Of a stretch of DNA of 64,000 nucleotides, positions 9,088 through 18,753 are shown in pieces. Both the position numbers and the translations under genes were made by a program. The DNA comes from Phycisphaerae bacterium (lineage in GTDB: Bacteria > Planctomycetota > Phycisphaerae > Phycisphaerales > Phycisphaeraceae). The notes beneath the pieces are model-generated. The model ran no database searches. It was not told the DNA's origin and saw only the letters and a program-made list of their open reading frames with translations. The stretch spans positions 62,001 to 126,000 of the forward strand of contig JAUHZU010000004.1 in the NCBI GenBank assembly GCA_030425705.1, given 5' to 3'. Positions within the stretch are counted from its first letter, which is position 1; every line of letters starts with the position of its first letter.

Positions 9088-12000
9088 ATGGCCACCCGCA
9101 TCAATACGAAGTTTGTCATCGCCCTCGTCGCGCTCGTGGTCGTCTTTGGTGCGGCCGGCGTGGTCGCGGTGAAGAAGCTGGTGTTCAAGAGTGCCGCACA
9201 GTATGCGAGCATCGCCGACGAGGCCCTTCAGAAAGGGCTCGACGCGAGGGCGGCGGGCGACTACGAGACGGCCAACTCCTTCTTCGATCAGGCCGCACGG
9301 AACTACAACGCTGCGTCCAGCAAGGACCGCAGCAACATCGAGTACCTCCGCAACAGCATGGTTGCCAACGAGGGGTACGTCTGTGAGCAGACCACCGAGG
9401 CACAGAACCGGCTGGACATGCTTATGGGTGCGGCGAAGCTGATCCACGATGCCCCGGGCGCTAGCGACGAGGAGCGGGCCACCTACTATCAACTCTTGTA
9501 TGAGCGGCACCGGTCCGGCCTGACCGTGGAAATCGGCCGGCCCTGGCTGTCCTACATCTACCGGACGGCCGACAACGAGCTCGATGCGAATCCCGATAAC
9601 GACCTGGCCCGGTACTGGCGCGGCGTCTCCGGGGTCTACATGCTCCGCAACGACATGCCCGACAATGAACGCCGCGAGTCGCTCGAAGACCTGAGGTACT
9701 CGATCGAGCGGTACCCGGATGACACCCTGCTCCACCACCACCTCGCCCGCTGGCACTACAACGAGGCGGAGCGGTTGAAGGACGCTGCGGGCGGCGAAGA
9801 CACCGAAGCGGCGAACCAGCAGTACGGCCTGGGTCTGGAGGCCTCGACGCGTGCCTACGAGCTGGACCCGGACAGCCCCGCCAACGCCTACAACCACATG
9901 CTGCTGCTGTTTGTCACGCCGCTCGACGACGCGGTCCGCGAGGCGATCGGCCAAGTCCTGCTGGACCTCGGCCGAGACGTGGCCCGGAACAGCGATACCC
10001 GGGACCGGCTGTTTGTCCCCGAGTTGTCCCAGGTGATCGTCTGGCTCGGCCAGTACCAGCAGCTTACGAAGACCGAAGACCCCGAGCCCATGGAACTGGC
10101 GGTGACCATCGGAGAGGCGATGGTCCAGGACGCCCCGGACCATGCTCAATCACACCAACTCCTGGCACAGGCCCAGCTCCTGCAGAACGCGTACGAACAG
10201 GCGATCGGCACACTCAACGCCGGGCTGGACACCTCCCGACCCCTCAACCCAAGGGAGTTCATGCTGGACCGGCAATCCCGCCTGACGCTGTTGTTTACGC
10301 TCGCCGAGACGTACTCCACCCAGGCCGCCAGCCTGGACGCGGCCGACCCGACCCGGCAAGCGCTCCTCGGGAAGACCTATGAGACACTTGAGCGTTACCG
10401 CGCCGCTGAAGGGGCGGCCGGTCGCCAATCCGTCGCACGTGCCGACTACATCGCTGGCCGAGCCGCCTTGATCCAGAACAACCCGCAGGCCGCCATCGGT
10501 TTCCTCGAAAAGGCAAACCTCGGCTTTGTCGGCCCAAACCTGATGACGCTGACGCTGTTGGCCCGCGCGCACGACGCGAACGGCAACTCCGGCGAGGCGA
10601 TCAAATACTACGAGCAGGTCCTTCAGATCGAGCCCCGTGCGCTCACCGAGCGGCTCCGTCTGGTCCGGCTCTACACCGCCCGCGGTGGGGGCGAGGCCCT
10701 CGAGACCGCGGACGGACACATCACGCAGTTCCTGGAGTACAACCCCACCCACCTCGAGGCCTGGCTGATCAAGGCCAACATCTACGCCACCGCCGAGCAG
10801 TACGCCACCGCGGCCGAGATCGTCAAGGGCCTGGACCTGGAGAGCAACCCGACCCTGATCGCGATCCATGCCCGCTACCTCGCGCAGGCCGGCGAAACGG
10901 AAGAGGCGCTCCGCCTGGTTCAGGAGCGTCTCGCGGTCGACCCCAACGACACCCGGGCGATCACGGTCCTGTTCAGTCTTGTCACCAACAAGGACGAACA
11001 GCTCGCCGAGTTGGACACGCTGGAAGCCAACGGGCTTAAGGAAGAAACCGTCCGGTACTACCGCACGGTGATCGAGAGCGAGGGGCAGGTCCCCCTGGAC
11101 GACCTGGCCGAATTGTGGGAGAGCCAGGGCAACTCGCCGCTGCAGATCAAGAAGCAGATGCTCACGGTGTACGCCCAGACGGGCAACCTCGAGAAGCTCC
11201 GCGAGGTCTTGGCCGAGCTCGTCGAGATGGCTCCCGACGACAAAGACGTGATGACCTGGCAGTTCAACCTGGCGGTTAACGACAAGCAGTGGGACGAAGC
11301 CGACCGTCTCGTGCGCGTGATGCTACAACTCAACCCCGCTGACCGCCCAACGATCGCGGCGAGCAATGGGGCGTTCCTGAAGGCGCAGGTGCTGACCGGG
11401 CGGGTGCTGTCGGACACCCCTGAGGGCCAAGCCCCCGACCTGCGTGAAGCGGTGCGGGCGTACCGGCGGGCGCTGGACGACGCCTCGACATTCGTGCCCG
11501 GCTGGATCGCGTTGGGCAAGCTGTACATGCTTGAGCAGGACTGGCAGCGCGCCCGCGACGCCTTTAACCGTGCCTACAACATCCAGGGCACAAACGTCGA
11601 GGCGACGACGCTGCTGGCCCGCACGATGGTGCAGACCGGCGAGTTGGACCGCGCCCTGGACCTGTACCGCGAGGCGACCCGGCGTCAGCCCAACAACCGC
11701 GCCCTGCTGGAAGAGTATCTGCAGACCGAGGCGGCTTCGGGTGTCCGCCGGCTCGCGATGGAACGGCGCGAAGCGCTGCGCACCGCCAACCCCAACGACA
11801 CGCAGAACCGCCGGGCCTTGGCGATCATGCTCGCGGAAGACGCGCGCTACGACGAAGCCATCGCTGAGATCGACGCGATCGTGGAGATCGAGGGGGCATC
11901 GCTGTCAACCGTGTCCGCGCGGGCCTCGGTCCTGGCGGCGAATGACATGGTCGCAGAGGGTGCACAGGCCCTGCGGGACTACATCGCGTCGCTGGGCGAG

Positions 12001-13818
12001 GAGGCGGGTGAGCAGGACTACGTCGCGCTGGCCCTCTACCTGGTTCGGCATAACATGCTGGAGGAGGCCGAGCCCGCGATCCAGCAAGCCATCTCCCGCG
12101 AAGACCCCGCGACCCGCAACGCCAGCCGCCAGTGGGCGTCGATCCTGAGCCAGACCAACCGCCTCCCCGAGGCGGTCGGCGTCTTCCAGGACCTGATCGC
12201 GGCCTTCCCCTCGGACAGCGAACTCAAGCGGCAACTCGCCACGGTCTACCTGGCGATGGGCAGCTACGACCAGGCCCAGGCCACGCTGGGCGGGGTCCCC
12301 GCCTCGGCGAACAAGGAGATCCTGCGGGCCCAGGCACAGATGATGCAGGGCAAGCTCGACGCCGCGTTGGCGATCGTGCGAGCGGCTCGGCAGACCTATG
12401 AAGACAACAGCGCCCTGGAGGTGCTCGAAGCCCGTGTCCTGGCCGAGTACGGCGAACAGTTGATCAACGCCGGTGACACCGCCGCCGGGCGCAGCCGGGT
12501 CGAAGAAGCGATCACGATCTATGAGCGGATCGTCCGCCGCAACGCCTCGCTGTACGAGTACCGCGTGCTGATCGCCCGGCTCGAAGCGATGCTGGGCCGG
12601 ACCGAGCAGGCCGTGAGCCGGCTGGTCCGCGTGATCGACGAGAACCCGGGGGTCACGTCGGCCCGCACCTCCCTGTTCTCCTTGTACATGACCGAATCGG
12701 CGGCCTACGCCGCCAACGACCCGCGGCGGCAGCAGCTCGCAAACTCCGCATACTCGGTGCTGATCCCGCTCCTCGCCGAGAGCGGGGGCAACGACACCCT
12801 GCTCCGCAGCGCGGGGCAGGCGGCGGCCGAGGCGGGCAACCCCGCTGTCGCGGCACGCCACTACGAATCCGCGTTCGTGATCTCCGAAAACACGGGCGAC
12901 CTGATCGGCCTGGTCGGCGCGTTGCTTGCCGCACAGCAGCCCGGCGAAGCGCTGGTGGTGCTCAACCGACCCGACAACGCCGAGCACCTGGCCAACTCGA
13001 TCCAACTCGCCGCGATGCGTGCACAGGCCCTGGCCAACAGCAACCGCGCGGAGGAAGCGGGCAACCTCTTTACCAACCTCCTCCGCCGGACGGACAACCC
13101 CACCGAACTGTCCATGATCATCAACCGGTTGTCCCGGTCAGCGATGCGAGACCGTGCCGCGGAGATCGTTGACGCCGCGATCCCGGCCGAGCGTATGACC
13201 CCGGCCATCGACTTCCAGCTCTCGCTGATCGCGCAAGGCCGGAGGGACTGGGAGGCCGTGATCCAGCGGCTCGCCAAGTACGAAAACCAGTCGGCGGACA
13301 GCGGCAACCTGATGTATCAGGTCCACCTCTCTTTGGCACTCGCTTACCAGGAGAGCGGCGGTCAGGACAACCTGCTGCGGGCCAAGTCCATCTACGAGGC
13401 GATGCTCGCCGCCTACGGCGACAATGTCGAGCTGCTGAACAACCTGGCGTACCTGCTGACCGACCGCCTGCTCGGGTCGAACCACGCGCAGGCCGCGGTG
13501 GACTACGCCGAGCGTGCCATCGCGTTGCTGTCCCCCAACGCCCCCCGGCTCCAGAAGGCGATGCTCTACGACACGCTGGGCTGGGCGCAGTTCAAGGCCG
13601 GCGATCTGGACGCCGCACGCACCACGCTGCGGGAGAGCATCGCGTTCTCGCCCCTGGCCGTAAATCACAAGCACATGGGCCTGGTGCACATGGCCGCGGG
13701 CGACAAGACCCAGGCGATCAGCAGCATGTCGCAGGCACGCTCCGCCGCCCGCGTCGCGAACGATACCGAACAGGAGCAGGAAATCGAAGGTTATCTGGAA
13801 CAACTCCGATCCCAGTAA
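9088..13818 (+). CDS. Giant membrane-anchored TPR protein of the exosortase/EPS locus
   Basis: 1576 residues. The start is ATG at 9088 (MATRINTKF), followed by one transmembrane segment (about 9-30, ending VKKLVF) and then an almost unbroken array of tetratricopeptide-like helices (repeated A..Y..A...A...P patterns) to the end. No catalytic domain is seen. The topology suggests an inner-membrane anchor with a large periplasmic or cytoplasmic scaffold. Exosortase loci of other bacteria carry a TPR protein (PrsT-type) at an equivalent place, usually a shorter lipoprotein, so a role as assembly scaffold for polysaccharide export or PEP-CTERM delivery is inferred. It lies between the exosortase gene and the chain-length protein gene on the same strand. 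Confidence 0.85.
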   Translation: MATRINTKFVIALVALVVVFGAAGVVAVKKLVFKSAAQYASIADEALQKGLDARAAGDYETANSFFDQAARNYNAASSKDRSNIEYLRNSMVANEGYVCEQTTEAQNRLDMLMGAAKLIHDAPGASDEERATYYQLLYERHRSGLTVEIGRPWLSYIYRTADNELDANPDNDLARYWRGVSGVYMLRNDMPDNERRESLEDLRYSIERYPDDTLLHHHLARWHYNEAERLKDAAGGEDTEAANQQYGLGLEASTRAYELDPDSPANAYNHMLLLFVTPLDDAVREAIGQVLLDLGRDVARNSDTRDRLFVPELSQVIVWLGQYQQLTKTEDPEPMELAVTIGEAMVQDAPDHAQSHQLLAQAQLLQNAYEQAIGTLNAGLDTSRPLNPREFMLDRQSRLTLLFTLAETYSTQAASLDAADPTRQALLGKTYETLERYRAAEGAAGRQSVARADYIAGRAALIQNNPQAAIGFLEKANLGFVGPNLMTLTLLARAHDANGNSGEAIKYYEQVLQIEPRALTERLRLVRLYTARGGGEALETADGHITQFLEYNPTHLEAWLIKANIYATAEQYATAAEIVKGLDLESNPTLIAIHARYLAQAGETEEALRLVQERLAVDPNDTRAITVLFSLVTNKDEQLAELDTLEANGLKEETVRYYRTVIESEGQVPLDDLAELWESQGNSPLQIKKQMLTVYAQTGNLEKLREVLAELVEMAPDDKDVMTWQFNLAVNDKQWDEADRLVRVMLQLNPADRPTIAASNGAFLKAQVLTGRVLSDTPEGQAPDLREAVRAYRRALDDASTFVPGWIALGKLYMLEQDWQRARDAFNRAYNIQGTNVEATTLLARTMVQTGELDRALDLYREATRRQPNNRALLEEYLQTEAASGVRRLAMERREALRTANPNDTQNRRALAIMLAEDARYDEAIAEIDAIVEIEGASLSTVSARASVLAANDMVAEGAQALRDYIASLGEEAGEQDYVALALYLVRHNMLEEAEPAIQQAISREDPATRNASRQWASILSQTNRLPEAVGVFQDLIAAFPSDSELKRQLATVYLAMGSYDQAQATLGGVPASANKEILRAQAQMMQGKLDAALAIVRAARQTYEDNSALEVLEARVLAEYGEQLINAGDTAAGRSRVEEAITIYERIVRRNASLYEYRVLIARLEAMLGRTEQAVSRLVRVIDENPGVTSARTSLFSLYMTESAAYAANDPRRQQLANSAYSVLIPLLAESGGNDTLLRSAGQAAAEAGNPAVAARHYESAFVISENTGDLIGLVGALLAAQQPGEALVVLNRPDNAEHLANSIQLAAMRAQALANSNRAEEAGNLFTNLLRRTDNPTELSMIINRLSRSAMRDRAAEIVDAAIPAERMTPAIDFQLSLIAQGRRDWEAVIQRLAKYENQSADSGNLMYQVHLSLALAYQESGGQDNLLRAKSIYEAMLAAYGDNVELLNNLAYLLTDRLLGSNHAQAAVDYAERAIALLSPNAPRLQKAMLYDTLGWAQFKAGDLDAARTTLRESIAFSPLAVNHKHMGLVHMAAGDKTQAISSMSQARSAARVANDTEQEQEIEGYLEQLRSQ

Positions 13819-13890
13819 ATCCAACCGGCCCGGCAGGCCTAACCCGTACAAACAGCCGATGACTTGCAGGGGAATGAAGGAATCCACAGC

Positions 13891-16272
13891 ATGAGTGCAA
13901 ACAACCCACTATCAAACATCCCGCAACTGGGTACCGGCACGGGCATGATGCCCGCCGGCGGCTCGGGGCGCTTCCAGCAAATCGACCCGCTGCGTGTGAT
14001 CCGCAGCCACCTGCTCCTGCTTATCGCCGCGGGGGTCGTGGGTGTGGTGATCGGGGCGGGATCCTGGTTCGCGCTGGACCGCTACGCGTCCAAGTACACC
14101 AGCGACGCGGCGCTCGGGGTCACCCTCCCGATGATCAACGAGAACGTCGTCTCGAAGCAGGACGAATCGATCAAGATCCTCGAACCGCGGATCCTGACCG
14201 AAGTCAACGTGATCAAGTCGCAGGAAACCCTTGACCTGTTGCTGCGTCAACCGGAAGTCCGCGAGACCGACTGGTACGCCCAGTTCAACGACAAGATGGA
14301 CCAGGCACGGCTCGACCTGGAAGAAGAGACGCTGGGTGTGGGGCATATCCGCAATACGACACTTATCCGCATCAGTGCAAGCACGAGGAACCCGACCGAC
14401 GCCCAGACCTTGGTACGCAACCTCTACACGGTGTACCTGCGGCAGGTCGAAAGCCGCGCGGCGTCACAGTACAACACCGACCGGATCGCGTTCCAGCAGA
14501 AGCTGGAGTCCGTGCAGTCCCAGATCCGCACCGTCGAAGCGGGGATGCGTCGGCACCTGATCGAGCACCCGCGCTCCTCCGGCGACGACCGGACGAGCGT
14601 CCTGGTCCAGGAACTGCTCTACATCAACAGCAAGAAATCCGAGATCGCTGAGCTGCTGTCCGCCGCCCAGGCGAGCTACCAGCAGCTCAAGCAGCGGGTC
14701 GACGCCGGCGAGTTTGAGCCCAGCGACGAGGAAGTTCAGTACATCGAATCGACCGTAGCCATCCAGCAGATCGACGCACAGCTGCGGCAGTTGCGTGTCT
14801 CGCGTCAGACCCAGCTGGACAAGGGCCTGGGCGAGTCCCACCCGCTGGTTCAGCAGATCGACAGCCAGATCCTGCATACGAGTGATGAGCGCAACGTCGA
14901 GTTTGACCGTCAGGCACGCCGCCTCTTTGCCGCGAAAGTCGAGCTGGGGGCCCAGGCGATCGCGGTCTACGAAGAACAGGTCCGGACGTTTGAACCGCGG
15001 ATCAACGAGCTGCAGTCGCAGCTGGAAGATATGCAGCGGGCGATGACCGAATTCGAGACGATGCAGCGAGAGCTGGAGTACCTCGAGCTTCAGCGAGAGG
15101 AAGCGCGAGTGCAGCTCACGGCGCTGGACACCATTATCAACCGAGAAGGCAGCGTTACCGTCAAGCTGCGGAACCCCGCGACGACGGCAGAGAAGTCGTT
15201 CCCGCCGAAGTGGTACATCATGATCCCCGGTGTCACGATCCTGTTCTTCGGGATTGTGATGGGGCTGGTCTTCCTCCGTGAACTGCTGGACCAACGCATC
15301 AAGGCCGCGGCCGATATCAAGTCGCTGCCCGACGCCGCGCTGCTGGGCATCATCCCCGACGCGGGCGAGGACCCCTCGGGCAAGGCGCCCGCAGAGCGCG
15401 TGGTCGAGCGTCAGCCGACCGGTCTGCTCGCCGAGTCGTACCGCCAGGTGCGGTCGGCGGTCCTGTCCAAGATGGACCGGCGGGGCTACAAGACCCTGGC
15501 CGTCGCCGCCGCGAAGCCGAAGGCCGGCACGTCCTCGATCGTGCAGAACCTGGGCGCCAGCATGGCGCGGTCGGGCCGACGGGTGCTCATCATCGACGCG
15601 AACTTCCGCCGGCCCAGCCAGGCGGCACTCAACAACGCGCAGGACGGCGAGGGCCTGGTCGAGCTGCTCGGCGGCGAGGTCGGCCTGGACCAGGCCGAGG
15701 GCTGCATCCACCAGATCGAGGGCATGTCGCTGTCGGTCCTGCCCGCGGGCGATGTCTCCAACGCGGCCCCCGAACTGCTGGAGACCTCGGTCTTCCGCGA
15801 CCTGCTGGCCCGGCTGGAGGCGGGCTACGACATCATCCTGATCGACACCCCGCCGTCGCTGCTGACCTCCGAGGCACAGCTCATGTGCAAGTACGTCGAC
15901 GCGATGCTGCTTGTCGCCCGTGCACGGACCGATACCCGCGGCATGATGCAGCGCATGATCGGCCAGCTCGACGGGCAGCGTGCGGACATCCTCGGCATCG
16001 TGCTCAACGGTGTCCAGGCCTCCGCGGGCGGCTACCTGCGGCAGAACTTCCAGGAGTTCCACCGCTACCGCAACGACGCGGGCGGCAAGCGAGGCGGAGC
16101 CAAGCGCGCCGCGTCCAAGCCGGCGGTCGCGGCCACCAACGGTTCCTCGAACGGTGCATCGGCCGGTCCGTCGGCACCGAATCAGGCCGACGACGAGACC
16201 GTCATCGTGGACGCGATGCAGGACCTTGACGAGCTCGACGACATGGATGATTTCGACAAGGACCTGAGCTAA
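13891..16272 (+). CDS. Wzz/Wzc-like chain-length regulator with degenerate BY-kinase domain
   Basis: A polysaccharide co-polymerase of 793 residues. The ATG at 13891 is preferred over an upstream TTG because AAGGA lies 9 bases before it. TM1 at about 39-60 is followed by a Wzz domain with long coiled-coil helices (about 190-420) and TM2 at about 440-463. The cytoplasmic part resembles bacterial tyrosine kinases: a Walker A' motif IIDANFRRP at about 565 and Walker B IILIDTPPS at about 648. The Walker A position (about 541) reads AKPKAGTSS and lacks the GK[ST] lysine. The C-terminus is Ala/Ser-rich then acidic, without the usual tyrosine cluster. It is probably a structural regulator rather than an active kinase. 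Confidence 0.88.
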   Translation: MSANNPLSNIPQLGTGTGMMPAGGSGRFQQIDPLRVIRSHLLLLIAAGVVGVVIGAGSWFALDRYASKYTSDAALGVTLPMINENVVSKQDESIKILEPRILTEVNVIKSQETLDLLLRQPEVRETDWYAQFNDKMDQARLDLEEETLGVGHIRNTTLIRISASTRNPTDAQTLVRNLYTVYLRQVESRAASQYNTDRIAFQQKLESVQSQIRTVEAGMRRHLIEHPRSSGDDRTSVLVQELLYINSKKSEIAELLSAAQASYQQLKQRVDAGEFEPSDEEVQYIESTVAIQQIDAQLRQLRVSRQTQLDKGLGESHPLVQQIDSQILHTSDERNVEFDRQARRLFAAKVELGAQAIAVYEEQVRTFEPRINELQSQLEDMQRAMTEFETMQRELEYLELQREEARVQLTALDTIINREGSVTVKLRNPATTAEKSFPPKWYIMIPGVTILFFGIVMGLVFLRELLDQRIKAAADIKSLPDAALLGIIPDAGEDPSGKAPAERVVERQPTGLLAESYRQVRSAVLSKMDRRGYKTLAVAAAKPKAGTSSIVQNLGASMARSGRRVLIIDANFRRPSQAALNNAQDGEGLVELLGGEVGLDQAEGCIHQIEGMSLSVLPAGDVSNAAPELLETSVFRDLLARLEAGYDIILIDTPPSLLTSEAQLMCKYVDAMLLVARARTDTRGMMQRMIGQLDGQRADILGIVLNGVQASAGGYLRQNFQEFHRYRNDAGGKRGGAKRAASKPAVAATNGSSNGASAGPSAPNQADDETVIVDAMQDLDELDDMDDFDKDLS

Positions 16273-16337
16273 ACCAACACCGCACGAGCCGGCATCACCT
16301 GCCGGCCCGTGTCTTGACCGACCGTTCGAGACAAGGC

Positions 16338-17360
16338 ATGGCACCGACCACGCTCATTACCGGTGGCGCGGGCTTTATCGGCTCGCACCTCGCGACACGC
16401 CTCACCGGCGGCGGCGAAGCCGTGCGCGTCGTGGACGATCTGTCGACCGGGCGGCAGGAGAACCTCGCCCACCTCCCGCAGGACCAGGTGGAGCTGATCG
16501 TTGCCGACGCGGCGGAGTACCTCGCGCGCCCGAACGCGCTGCAGGGCATCCACCGTGTGTACCACCTCGCCGCGGCGGTCGGCGTACAACTGATTGTCGA
16601 TCAGCCCGCCGCGATGATCCGCAACAACGTCGAGAAGACCGCCGCGGTCCTCGAGGCCTGTGCGGATGCCGGCCTGCCCGTGCTGATCGCCTCGTCGAGC
16701 GAGGTCTACGGCAAGTGCCCGGTCCTGCCGCTGCGGGAAGACATGGACCTGGTCTTCGGGCCGACCAGCGCGTCGCGCTGGAGCTACGGCATGACCAAGG
16801 CCATCGACGAGCACCTGGCGATCGACCTCGCGCGGCAGCGCGGGCTGCGCTCGGTGGTCATCCGGCTGTTTAACACCATCGGGCCCAGGCAGATCGGCCG
16901 GTACGGTATGGTCGTGCCGCGGTTCGTGTCGGCCGCGGCGGCCGGCCAGCCGCTGACGGTCTACGGCGACGGCAGCCAGACCCGCGCCTTCTGCGATGTC
17001 CGCGACGTGGTCGGCGCGATGACACGGCTGATGGACGAGCCCGACGCCTACGGCCGGGTCTTCAACGTCGGCTCCGATCAACAGACCACGATCGATCAAC
17101 TCGCGGACCGTGTGATCGCGTTGACCGCTTCCCGGTCTGACGGCCGACGAACGCCGACCAAGCGGTACGTGTCTTATGAGGCCGCGTATGGCGAGGGGTT
17201 CGAGGACCCGCCCCACCGCCTGCCCGACCTGACGCGGCTGCGTGAGACGATCGGGTTTTCGCCGGCGTATTCGCTGGAGCAGACCCTGACTGAATTGATC
17301 GATGACTTGTTGTTGCCGAATGCCATCGGCTCGACGGGGGGATTGGGAGAAGAGGAGTGA
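16338..17360 (+). CDS. NDP-sugar epimerase/dehydratase (extended SDR family)
   Basis: 340 residues. The start is ATG at 16338; a TTG at 16314 is possible but has no better ribosome-binding site. The NAD-binding motif is TGGAGFIGSH (about 8-17), the catalytic serine region is SSSEVYG (about 119-125), and the YxxxK pair is Tyr150/Lys154 in SYGMTK. The IRLFNTIGPRQ block and the VYGDGSQTR loop are typical of the UDP-glucose 4-epimerase / UDP-glucuronate decarboxylase / dTDP-glucose dehydratase group; I cannot say which reaction is catalysed. It makes a nucleotide sugar for the polysaccharide built by this locus. Its stop overlaps the start of the next gene by 4 bases (GTGA), indicating translational coupling. 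Confidence 0.88.
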   Translation: MAPTTLITGGAGFIGSHLATRLTGGGEAVRVVDDLSTGRQENLAHLPQDQVELIVADAAEYLARPNALQGIHRVYHLAAAVGVQLIVDQPAAMIRNNVEKTAAVLEACADAGLPVLIASSSEVYGKCPVLPLREDMDLVFGPTSASRWSYGMTKAIDEHLAIDLARQRGLRSVVIRLFNTIGPRQIGRYGMVVPRFVSAAAAGQPLTVYGDGSQTRAFCDVRDVVGAMTRLMDEPDAYGRVFNVGSDQQTTIDQLADRVIALTASRSDGRRTPTKRYVSYEAAYGEGFEDPPHRLPDLTRLRETIGFSPAYSLEQTLTELIDDLLLPNAIGSTGGLGEEE

Positions 17361-18664
17361 TTCACGAGTTTGCACAACCCGGCGTCGCCCTGCCGGCCGG
17401 GGTCGGTGGCTACCTGGCGCACATCCAGCCGCTGCTCGGCGTACTCGCGGTCGCGTTTGCGGTCTCACTTATCGCGACACCCGTGATGCGCAAGCTCGCG
17501 CTGATGAGCGGCATCGTGGACTGGCCCGACGCGAAGCGCAAAGCGCACGCCAAACCCGTCGCGTACCTCGGCGGGCTGGCCATCTTTCTGGGCTGGCTCG
17601 CGGGCGTCGGTTTCTTTGTGGTCTACCTGGCACCCGACATCTTCCAGCCGATCGCCGGCGTGGATATGGTGCGCTTCGGCTTCCCGATGAGCATCGTGAT
17701 CGGCGCGATCGCGATCGTGGTGACCGGCCTCTTCGACGATATCTACGGCATCAGCGCCCGGGTCAAGATCGGGGGCCAGCTCTTTGCCGCCGCGGCGATC
17801 GCGATGGAGAACGTCGGCACACACCTGACCGAGGCAACATTCAAGCTCGTCGGGCTGTACGAGCCGCTCGTCGCCTGGGCGCCCTGGGCGCCGTACTGGC
17901 TGGGCACGTTCGCGATCGCGGGGCTCATCATCGGCGGCTGCAACGCCGTCAACCTGATCGACGGGCTTGATGGGCTTTCTTCGGGTGTCACCGGGATCGC
18001 AGCGCTGGGCATGCTCCTGCTGGCGGCGATCTTTATCGCCGACTCGGAGTACGCCGACGCCCTGCAGCGCGGCGTCGTCCCCGTCGTCCTCTGCCTGGCG
18101 ATCCTGGGCGGCATCCTGGGCTTCCTACCCTACAACTTCAACCCCGCCTCGATCTTCATGGGCGACACCGGCTCGCTGCTGCTCGGGTACCTGTGCATCG
18201 CCACGATCCTCATGTTCGGCGACACCGGCAACTGGTCGCCCATGCTCTTCAGCGCCGGCATCATGTGCATCGCCCTGCCGATCACCGACACCGCCCTCGC
18301 CATCGTCCGCCGCAAGCTGCAGGGTCGGCCGATCTTCGCCCCCGACGCGATGCACATGCACCACATGCTCCGACGGTCGGGACTGAGCGTGAAGCAGGCC
18401 GTGTTCGTGATGTACGGCATCGGCGGGGTCTTCGCCGGCCTGGGCGTGACGACCGTCCTGCTCCGCCTGCCCTGGGAAGTCGCCCTGGGGAGCCTGGCCA
18501 TCCTGATCCTCGGGATCATGCTCGTCGGCTACCGCACGGCCCGCCGACTGGAGGCCGACCAGCGCACCGCCACCGCCCCGCTCGAGGCCCCCGCCCCCGG
18601 CGAGGACCACGGCAGCAAGGTCGAGGCCACCCCCGGCAAGACCGTCTCGTCGGTCTCCGGCTGA
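17357..18664 (+). CDS. WecA/MraY-family undecaprenyl-phosphate sugar-1-phosphate transferase
   Basis: Starts repeat-unit synthesis by transferring a HexNAc-1-phosphate (or similar) from a UDP-sugar to undecaprenyl phosphate in the inner membrane. 435 residues from a GTG that overlaps the previous stop; about eleven membrane segments. All family motifs are visible: DWPDAKRKAHAKPVAYLGG, the Mg-binding LFDDIYG, NLIDGLDGLSSG, NPASIFMGDTGSLLLG and the loop histidines MHMHH. MraY itself is normally with the mur genes, so in this setting a WecA/TagO-like enzyme for exopolysaccharide is more likely. The hydrophilic tail (about 395-435) is Pro/Glu/Lys-rich. It is the last gene of the locus before rpsB. 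Confidence 0.92.
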   Translation: MIHEFAQPGVALPAGVGGYLAHIQPLLGVLAVAFAVSLIATPVMRKLALMSGIVDWPDAKRKAHAKPVAYLGGLAIFLGWLAGVGFFVVYLAPDIFQPIAGVDMVRFGFPMSIVIGAIAIVVTGLFDDIYGISARVKIGGQLFAAAAIAMENVGTHLTEATFKLVGLYEPLVAWAPWAPYWLGTFAIAGLIIGGCNAVNLIDGLDGLSSGVTGIAALGMLLLAAIFIADSEYADALQRGVVPVVLCLAILGGILGFLPYNFNPASIFMGDTGSLLLGYLCIATILMFGDTGNWSPMLFSAGIMCIALPITDTALAIVRRKLQGRPIFAPDAMHMHHMLRRSGLSVKQAVFVMYGIGGVFAGLGVTTVLLRLPWEVALGSLAILILGIMLVGYRTARRLEADQRTATAPLEAPAPGEDHGSKVEATPGKTVSSVSG

Positions 18665-18719
18665 GCCGCTCCGCCGAAACGCGGAACCCGTACAAAGACC
18701 TGCCGCCTGGGCCCCGTCC

Positions 18720-18747
18720 TTGCGAGGGAGCCCGGTTTTGGTACAAT
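18720..18747 (+). promoter_or_regulatory. Promoter of rpsB-tsf
   Basis: TTGCGA at 18720-18725, a 16-base spacer and TACAAT at 18742-18747. This is one of the best sigma70-type promoters in the window and predicts a start near 18754, about 235 bases before the rpsB ATG. Confidence 0.7.
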
Positions 18748-18753
18748 CTTTCC

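Noticed and set aside
16269-17468. Minus-strand frame opposite the epimerase
   Set aside because: Overlaps a gene with all SDR motifs; no features of its own.
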